NCBI GenBank assembly: GCA_022737715.1
Contig: JAIITD010000020.1
Coordinates: 1 to 19,300, forward strand
DNA: 19,300 nucleotides
Direction of reading: 5' to 3'
Source of the DNA: Veillonella sp.
GTDB taxonomy: Bacteria; Bacillota; Negativicutes; Veillonellales; Veillonellaceae
Shown here in pieces: positions 14,871 to 19,300 of this stretch. Numbering within the stretch: position 1 is the first letter of the stretch; each line of letters starts with the position of its first letter. The translations under genes and the position numbers were made by a program. The notes under the pieces are model-generated. The model worked only from the letters and a program-made list of their open reading frames with translations. It searched no databases and was not told the DNA's origin.

Positions 14871-14880
14871 ATTATAGCAC
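14871..14880 (-). promoter_or_regulatory. Promoter of array 2 (extended -10)
   Basis: On the minus strand GTGCTATAAT provides TGCTATAAT, an extended -10, with TATAAT at 14876-14871. No good -35 is visible; GGACTT is at the right distance (14899-14894). The predicted leader RNA is about 155 bases before the first repeat. Confidence 0.6.
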
Positions 14881-15047
14881 AAATTATTTAAGTAAGTCCT
14901 ATATCATATATAATTAAAACTTACATATAAAAATAGATAATCCATAACATGGTAAAGAAACTAGTACTATAATCCCCCATTATCTATTTTGATAACGGGG
15001 GTTCTTATTTTACGTTACAGTATTCATTATTATATTATCCATTAATA
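14881..15047. terminator. Gap with two overlapping terminator-like hairpins
   Basis: No gene is visible. AAAATAGATAAT at 14930-14941 is the exact reverse complement of 14979-14990, and on the minus strand it is followed by a short T-rich stretch, which suits termination of the dicarboxylate carrier gene. A second stem, CCCCCATTATC at 14974-14984 with GATAACGGGGG at 14991-15001, shares bases with the first and ends TTCTTATTTT on the plus strand. The two cannot form together, so each may serve one strand. Confidence 0.6.
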
Positions 15048-16403
15048 TTAGTATAATATCCTTATCCCCACACAGCTCGTAATTAGTGCTACAAGTACAG
15101 GCACAGAGGTTCGCTTAAGTAAATCCACCGATTTAATATGTGCTACCCCGGCTACACCAACCATAACAGGGCTGATAGGGCTCAAGAACAAACCAAGACT
15201 AGCACCATTTTGCATGCCTAACATGGTCGTTATCGGATCTAGTCCGAGGTTAGATACAATATCAGGTACTAGCGGTACCAATGTAAATAAAGGTGCTACA
15301 TTGCTACCTGTTACCATACTAAGGCCTAGCATGCCGCCACCCATGACAGAGGTAAGTCCCACAGAGTTAAGAGATAGTGTTTGTAGTGCGCTAACTAGCG
15401 AATCAATAAGCCCTAAGCTCACTAAGCCTTGTGCGAAAACCTGTCCACCAATAATTAAAGTTACAGCATAGGAAAACTGATTACCCATTCCTTCAAAAAA
15501 TACGGTTGTACTTTTAAGGACGGTTCTTAAATTACGATGACGGATAAGTTCTGCCAATAAAGCAATGCCAAAGGCAAGCATCATAGCAAGGGTTACATTC
15601 ATCTTTACGCCAGGCAAACCATATTGACTAAATCCCAAGATAAAACATAGTGGCAATAAAGGAAATATCATATATATCTTAGGACCAATTGGTGCCTCAG
15701 GGATGATTTCACAATCACCTACATCCATAGGACCATCTAATCGATCGCGATATCGTTGCCATAAAAAGTGTACTACCGCCGTCACAACAGCCACCAAGAA
15801 ATAGAGTCGTAATTGGTAACCTACGAAATAGTTTGGTACCGGTATATTAAGTGTCTTTGCTATAAGCAATGTTGATACCGCACCCGGCCCTACATCCATC
15901 AAATGGCCGGTAGCAATAACTGCAGCAGCACCGACAGGACTTACACCTAATCTCAACAGAACAGGATAGATGGTGACCATCATAAGTAAGGCAAGGCTCA
16001 ATGGATTCGGTACACATATGGATAACCCCATATTGAGTAGAAACATAAGAGCCAACACAATATATGGCCTGTTAAGATGATACAAGGGCTTTATAAATGT
16101 GTGAGCCAACCGCGTCCCTGCCCCAATGTGTTCCATGTATTTTGCATAACCAGCACAGGTCATAATCATGAGTCCCAAACTCACTACATTCTCTGATGTT
16201 GTAATTCGCACAATATCCATTGCATCAAATACCAGAACGCCTGTAGACTGAGATTCATCTAATATAGCATGAATCCAACTACCTTCATAGGCAATATACA
16301 TCATGAGGATGCCCATGCCGATCAAAATCGGCTGTGGTTGATAGCGCTTCATCAGTAATATACCGGTAACGGCAATAATGATGAGACATATAAGTATATT
16401 CAT
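15048..16403 (-). CDS. DcuC-family C4-dicarboxylate carrier
   Basis: A 451-residue integral membrane protein with about 12 hydrophobic segments in two halves, the arrangement of the DcuC family. Its best studied member exports succinate or exchanges it for fumarate in anaerobic E. coli. GLSICVPNPLSLALLMM around 129-145 and GLSMVTGSNVAPLFTLVP in the second half are paired polar/Gly breaks of the kind expected for the re-entrant substrate loops. LGMQNGASLGLFLSPISPVMVG near the end is also typical. The length is close to the 461 residues of E. coli DcuC. GAGAGG lies 5 bases before the ATG. In a Veillonella-like anaerobe it could move succinate, malate or fumarate. The substrate is inferred from the family. 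It appears to be a single-gene unit, with TATAAT at 16444-16439 as possible -10. Confidence 0.8.
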   Translation of the reverse strand: MNILICLIIIAVTGILLMKRYQPQPILIGMGILMMYIAYEGSWIHAILDESQSTGVLVFDAMDIVRITTSENVVSLGLMIMTCAGYAKYMEHIGAGTRLAHTFIKPLYHLNRPYIVLALMFLLNMGLSICVPNPLSLALLMMVTIYPVLLRLGVSPVGAAAVIATGHLMDVGPGAVSTLLIAKTLNIPVPNYFVGYQLRLYFLVAVVTAVVHFLWQRYRDRLDGPMDVGDCEIIPEAPIGPKIYMIFPLLPLCFILGFSQYGLPGVKMNVTLAMMLAFGIALLAELIRHRNLRTVLKSTTVFFEGMGNQFSYAVTLIIGGQVFAQGLVSLGLIDSLVSALQTLSLNSVGLTSVMGGGMLGLSMVTGSNVAPLFTLVPLVPDIVSNLGLDPITTMLGMQNGASLGLFLSPISPVMVGVAGVAHIKSVDLLKRTSVPVLVALITSCVGIRILY

Positions 16404-16475
16404 AAATACCTCTCATATAAACGTTCTTGTATAATATAATTATAGTATACACAAAGCACAAATAAAAATACATGA

Positions 16476-16520
16476 CAAAAGCACCATCATCAGCTACGAT
16501 GATGGTGCTTTCTGTGTTTT
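16476..16520 (-). terminator. Terminator of the amidohydrolase gene
   Basis: AAAGCACCATCATC at 16478-16491 and GATGATGGTGCTTT at 16498-16511 form a perfect 14-bp stem with a 6-base loop. It lies 23 bases after the stop codon on the minus strand and is followed there by TTTTGTCATG. The plus side also has a T-rich tail, so it may act both ways. Confidence 0.8.
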
Positions 16521-16533
16521 ATACACTACTATG

Positions 16534-17712
16534 TTACTTATGCTCTTTCAACCACGCAATGGCATATTCCGCATACACCGCCGATGCAGCAGATAGTACG
16601 CTATCGTCCATTGTGAATCGATTGTTATGGTGATCAAAGGTGGCGCCTACCTCTGGGTTCTGAATACCGATAAAGGCAAAGCAGCCTGGTTTTTCTTGTA
16701 GGTACCAAGCAAAGTCTTCCCCTGGCATTACCTTGCGCATTTTAGACAGTTTTTCCTTACCAAGTGTATCGATAACAACGCGTTCAGCCAGTTCACTGGC
16801 TGCTGCGTCATTAATGGTTGGAGGCACTTTCTTTTCATAAATCAATTCAGCCGTAGCACCATAAGCCAATGCAGTATGTTCTACAACGCGGCGTATAGAT
16901 TCTACATAATAGTCCTCTTGTGCAGGATCAAAGAAACGGATTGTACCACCCATTTGTGCTTCGCCTGGGATGACATTCCATTCTGAGCCAGAATGAATAT
17001 TACCGATGGTAAGTACAAGAGAGTCCAAGGCACTCACATTACGAGATACTACAGTTTGCAAGTTCATAACGATAGCACTGGCTACGACAACCGCATCAAT
17101 AGCTTGATGTGGTTGTGCCCCATGACCTTGTTTGCCTTTTACGCGGATTGTAATTTTACTGCTAGCCGCCATGCGTGGCCCTTCTTCAACGGAAATGAGG
17201 CCTGCTGGTAAATCAATCCATACGTGACCACCAAAGATGGCATCAATTTTTTCAAACCAATTATCAAACTTCATGAAATCAGGAGCGCCTGCACCGGTTT
17301 CTTCGGCCGGTTGGAAGGCAAGGTATACGTCACCTTCGATACGGTCTTTCATAGCAGTAAGCATCTTAGCCGCACCGAGTAATATCGCCATATGGCCGTC
17401 ATGACCACAGGCATGCATCTTGCCATCTACATCGGATTTAAAATCGAATGTATTATGCTCTTGTACAGGCAACGCATCGATATCTGCACGGAGCGCAATC
17501 GCTTTACCCGGTTTTGCACCATGAATAATGCCGATAAGGCCCGTACCTCGTTCTGTATCTACATGAACCTCTACGCCCATAGATTCTAATTCTTTAGCTA
17601 GTGTTTTTGTGGTTTCGAACTCTTCATTACTGAGTTCTGGGTGTTTATGAAAGTATCTACGCCAATCTTGGACATAGGTTTTATATTGTTCAATTAAATC
17701 GCGACTATGCAT
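16534..17712 (-). CDS. M20D-family amidohydrolase (N-acyl amino acid or hippurate hydrolase type)
   Basis: A 392-residue cytosolic metalloenzyme that removes an acyl or amino-acid group from an amino acid or peptide conjugate. The two-metal site is complete: C102 and H104 in MHACGHDGH, E137 and E138 in QPAEETGAG, H163 in FGGHVW, and H361/H362 in FDHHNNRF. ADIDALP at 76-82 is the conserved start of the catalytic domain, and PGEDFAWY precedes the last ligand. The dimerisation domain lies at about 185-295 and includes KGKQGHGAQPH. Length is normal for the family. AAGGAGG 8 bases before the ATG fixes the start. Family members act on hippurate, N-acetyl amino acids, indole-acetyl amino acids or acyl-aminopimelate, and sequence alone does not decide. 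The nearby argD makes N-acetylornithine a possible but unproven substrate. Confidence 0.88.
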   Translation of the reverse strand: MHSRDLIEQYKTYVQDWRRYFHKHPELSNEEFETTKTLAKELESMGVEVHVDTERGTGLIGIIHGAKPGKAIALRADIDALPVQEHNTFDFKSDVDGKMHACGHDGHMAILLGAAKMLTAMKDRIEGDVYLAFQPAEETGAGAPDFMKFDNWFEKIDAIFGGHVWIDLPAGLISVEEGPRMAASSKITIRVKGKQGHGAQPHQAIDAVVVASAIVMNLQTVVSRNVSALDSLVLTIGNIHSGSEWNVIPGEAQMGGTIRFFDPAQEDYYVESIRRVVEHTALAYGATAELIYEKKVPPTINDAAASELAERVVIDTLGKEKLSKMRKVMPGEDFAWYLQEKPGCFAFIGIQNPEVGATFDHHNNRFTMDDSVLSAASAVYAEYAIAWLKEHK

Positions 17713-17792
17713 GATATCGCCTCCTTAGCTTATAGCACAGATTAACAAATATACTGGAAATCCCCATATTTATGGGAATAACAGGGTAAATG

Positions 17793-17832
17793 TAAAAGAA
17801 AACGACAGGCAATGCCATGTCGTTTTCTTTAT
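17793..17832 (-). terminator. Terminator after the small membrane protein gene
   Basis: AAAGAAAACGACA at 17795-17807 pairs perfectly with TGTCGTTTTCTTT at 17818-17830, and the inner GGC/GCC extends the stem. On the minus strand the stem ends in CGTTTTCTTTTACATTT. It begins 8 bases past the stop codon of the 60-residue gene. Confidence 0.8.
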
Positions 17833-17837
17833 GCTTC

Positions 17838-18020
17838 TTATCGATTGCGCAATACCGCTTGTACCGCTAAGGATACAACAGCAGTTGCTACCGCTACAGC
17901 CGCCGTAATTTTTGCAGTTGTGCAGAGCTCATCTTTTGTTGGTTTTGCTTTTGCTGCAATATCTAATGTTTTAGCAACAGCAGGAACCAATACATCATTA
18001 CGTAAGGATTCTGTATTCAT
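17838..18020 (-). CDS. Small hypothetical membrane protein, 60 residues
   Basis: I do not recognise this protein. It has a polar N-terminal half with TLDIAAKAKPTKDELC and a single hydrophobic segment at about 36-57 (ITAAVAVATAVVSLAVQAVL) ending in RNR, so it is probably an inner-membrane peptide with one helix. GGAGGAG 5 bases before the ATG is a strong ribosome binding site, and a terminator follows directly, which makes it more likely to be a real gene than the overlapping frame on the other strand. It lies between argD and the amidohydrolase, in the same direction. A hairpin lies just upstream of its ribosome binding site. Confidence 0.65.
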   Translation of the reverse strand: MNTESLRNDVLVPAVAKTLDIAAKAKPTKDELCTTAKITAAVAVATAVVSLAVQAVLRNR

Positions 18021-18151
18021 ATTTACTCCTCCAATATAGACTATTTATTCTAGGTTATCACGAATAGAATATAAAGTCTACATATTCATCGGATTTTATC
18101 TATATATTTATCAATTGTTCATACAAAATGAATGAATCTGTCAATGTAAAA
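18021..18151. other. Gap between argD and the small gene, with an inverted repeat
   Basis: The arms at 18038-18052 (AGACTATTTATTCTA) and 18065-18079 pair in 13 of 15 positions around a 12-base loop. On the minus strand the stem ends 5 bases before the GGAGGAG of the small gene. There is no T-run, so it is not an obvious terminator. It may be an operator or an RNA hairpin affecting translation. I see no clear terminator for argD, so readthrough into the small gene is possible. Confidence 0.45.
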
Positions 18152-19300
18152 CTATTTACTAGCCAATTCACCGATTACATCTGCCAAGATAGTAATAGCT
18201 TTTTCTAGTTGCTCTTGAGGAATGTTAAGAGCTGGCAACAAACGAACCTTGTTTTTAGCAGATAAACATACTACGCCCTTTTCTAGACATTTAGCAATAA
18301 CGTCTTTAGGATCCACTGTTGTTTCGATACCAATCATAAGGCCCATACCGCTAACGCCGACAACACCTGGTTTACCTTCTAAAGCATGTTTTACGTAATC
18401 ACCTTTAGCTTTCACAGTGGCCAAAAATTCTGGTGTTAACCGTTCAATGATAGTGCAACCTGCAGCGGCACAGATTGGGTTACCACCAAATGTAGTAGCA
18501 TGCGCACCTGCAGTTAATACGAATTGCGTTTTTTCATTGAATAGAGTAGCGCCCATGGGCAAGCCACCTGCTAAGCCCTTAGCCGTAGATACGATATCTG
18601 GTTCGATGCCAAATTGCTCATATGCATATAGAGTACCAGTCCGTCCATTACCTGTTTGCACTTCGTCGATAAGCACGAGTTGATCGTGTTCATGAGCATA
18701 TTTTGTAACCGCTTGAACGAAGTCCTTATCGAGAGGCATAACGCCACCTTCACCTTGAATAGGTTCCATCATGATAGCGCAAACTGCTGGATTGGCTAGG
18801 ACTTTTAAAGCCGCTTCAATATCATTAGAAGGCGTATGAACGAATCCTTCTGTGAATGGGAAGAAATGTTGATGGAACACATCTTGACCTGTAGCGGACA
18901 ATGTCGTTACCGTACGGCCATGGAAGCTATTAACAAGTGTAACAATAACATTGCGGCCATCGCCGTATTTATCATGGCTATACTTACGAGCCGCCTTGAT
19001 GGCACATTCGTTGGATTCTGCACCGGAGTTACAGAAGAACACCTTTTTCATGCCAGTCCGTTTACATAATAATTCAGCCAATTTAATTTGTGGCACGGAA
19101 TAATATAGATTAGAAATATGGTTTAATGCATGTGTTTGTGCAATTACAGCCTTAGACCATTCATCATCATCTACACCAAAGGCCGTAACACCGATACCAG
19201 AGCCAAGGTCGATGTATTCTTTACCTTCTACATCCCATAACAAGGAACCTTTGCCTTTTTCAAAGCAAACGTTAAACCGGCCATACGTATTGGCTATATA
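18152..19300 (-). CDS. argD: Acetylornithine aminotransferase, 5' end outside window
   Basis: A class III PLP-dependent aminotransferase that converts N-acetylglutamate semialdehyde to N-acetylornithine in arginine biosynthesis. It may also serve the equivalent lysine step. The frame is open to the window edge. The TTG at 19243 lies inside the gene, because TYGRFNVCFEKGKGS, the usual ArgD N-terminal segment, is encoded upstream of it. FCNSGAESNECAIKAAR binds the PLP phosphate, SFHGRT stacks on the ring, LIDEVQTGNGRTG contains the Asp that binds the pyridine nitrogen, and STAKGLAGGLPMGA carries the Schiff-base Lys. HATTFGGNPICAAA follows. The C-terminus NKVRLLPALNI is typical of ArgD. In many Firmicutes argD follows argC, argJ and argB, which would lie beyond the window. 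Confidence 0.92.
   Translation of the reverse strand, partial: YIANTYGRFNVCFEKGKGSLLWDVEGKEYIDLGSGIGVTAFGVDDDEWSKAVIAQTHALNHISNLYYSVPQIKLAELLCKRTGMKKVFFCNSGAESNECAIKAARKYSHDKYGDGRNVIVTLVNSFHGRTVTTLSATGQDVFHQHFFPFTEGFVHTPSNDIEAALKVLANPAVCAIMMEPIQGEGGVMPLDKDFVQAVTKYAHEHDQLVLIDEVQTGNGRTGTLYAYEQFGIEPDIVSTAKGLAGGLPMGATLFNEKTQFVLTAGAHATTFGGNPICAAAGCTIIERLTPEFLATVKAKGDYVKHALEGKPGVVGVSGMGLMIGIETTVDPKDVIAKCLEKGVVCLSAKNKVRLLPALNIPQEQLEKAITILADVIGELASK

Noticed and set aside
3411..14890. Cas9, Cas12, tracrRNA or reverse transcriptase in the CRISPR locus
   Set aside because: No such gene or anti-repeat was seen; the gene set is a standard type III-A module.
17812..18039. 75-codon plus-strand frame opposite the small membrane gene
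   Set aside because: It lacks a ribosome binding site, starts inside a terminator stem, and the minus-strand frame has strong start and stop signals.
19241..19243. TTG at 19243 as the start of argD
   Set aside because: The frame stays open to the window edge and the upstream codons encode the conserved ArgD N-terminal segment.

Overview
The window looks like Veillonella or a close relative: a low-GC Firmicute of the Negativicutes that has an outer membrane. The evidence is an autotransporter beta-barrel ending in Phe, Firmicute-style AGGAGG ribosome binding sites, a DcuC-type dicarboxylate carrier that fits a lactate/succinate/malate lifestyle, and low GC throughout. This assignment is inferred from content, not from a database match.

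Layout. 1-1761 (+) is the 3' part of a surface autotransporter with a Pro-Thr-Val repeat linker and a C-terminal beta-barrel. 1762-2161 is a non-coding gap with several hairpins and a terminator. 2162-3298 (+) is an orphan HipA-like kinase, followed by a long hairpin terminator. 3541-14890 is a complete type III-A CRISPR-Cas locus transcribed entirely leftward. In transcription order it holds array 2 with its leader (14890-14059), cas10/csm1, csm2, csm3, csm4, csm5, cas6, csm6, cas1, cas2, a strong terminator, and array 1 with its leader (4393-3541). 15048-16403 (-) is a DcuC-family carrier, 16534-17712 (-) an M20D amidohydrolase, 17838-18020 (-) a 60-residue membrane peptide, and 18152-19300 (-) the 3' part of argD.

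How the CRISPR parts work together. Both arrays use the same 35-bp repeat and a homologous leader of identical length. Both are read on the minus strand, so crRNAs should carry the 5' tag ACGGAAAC. Cas6 would cut the precursor, and the Csm complex would bind target RNA. Csm3 (D41) would slice the RNA, the Cas10 HD site would cut ssDNA, and the Cas10 GGDD site would make cyclic oligoadenylates that switch on the Csm6 HEPN RNase. Every interference catalytic motif I could check is intact.

The adaptation module is different. cas1 has an in-frame TAA at codon 294. The next 37 codons still encode a typical Cas1 C-terminus and end one base before the cas2 start. The locus may therefore be able to interfere but not to acquire spacers, unless the stop is read through or is a sequence error. 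Other points worth a look are paired conserved motifs inside both leaders, decayed repeats beyond the old ends of both arrays, a cas2 terminator merged with the array 1 promoter, and an inverted repeat abutting the cas promoter. I do not see an entirely new system. The novelty is in the broken cas1 and in the architecture of the twin arrays.
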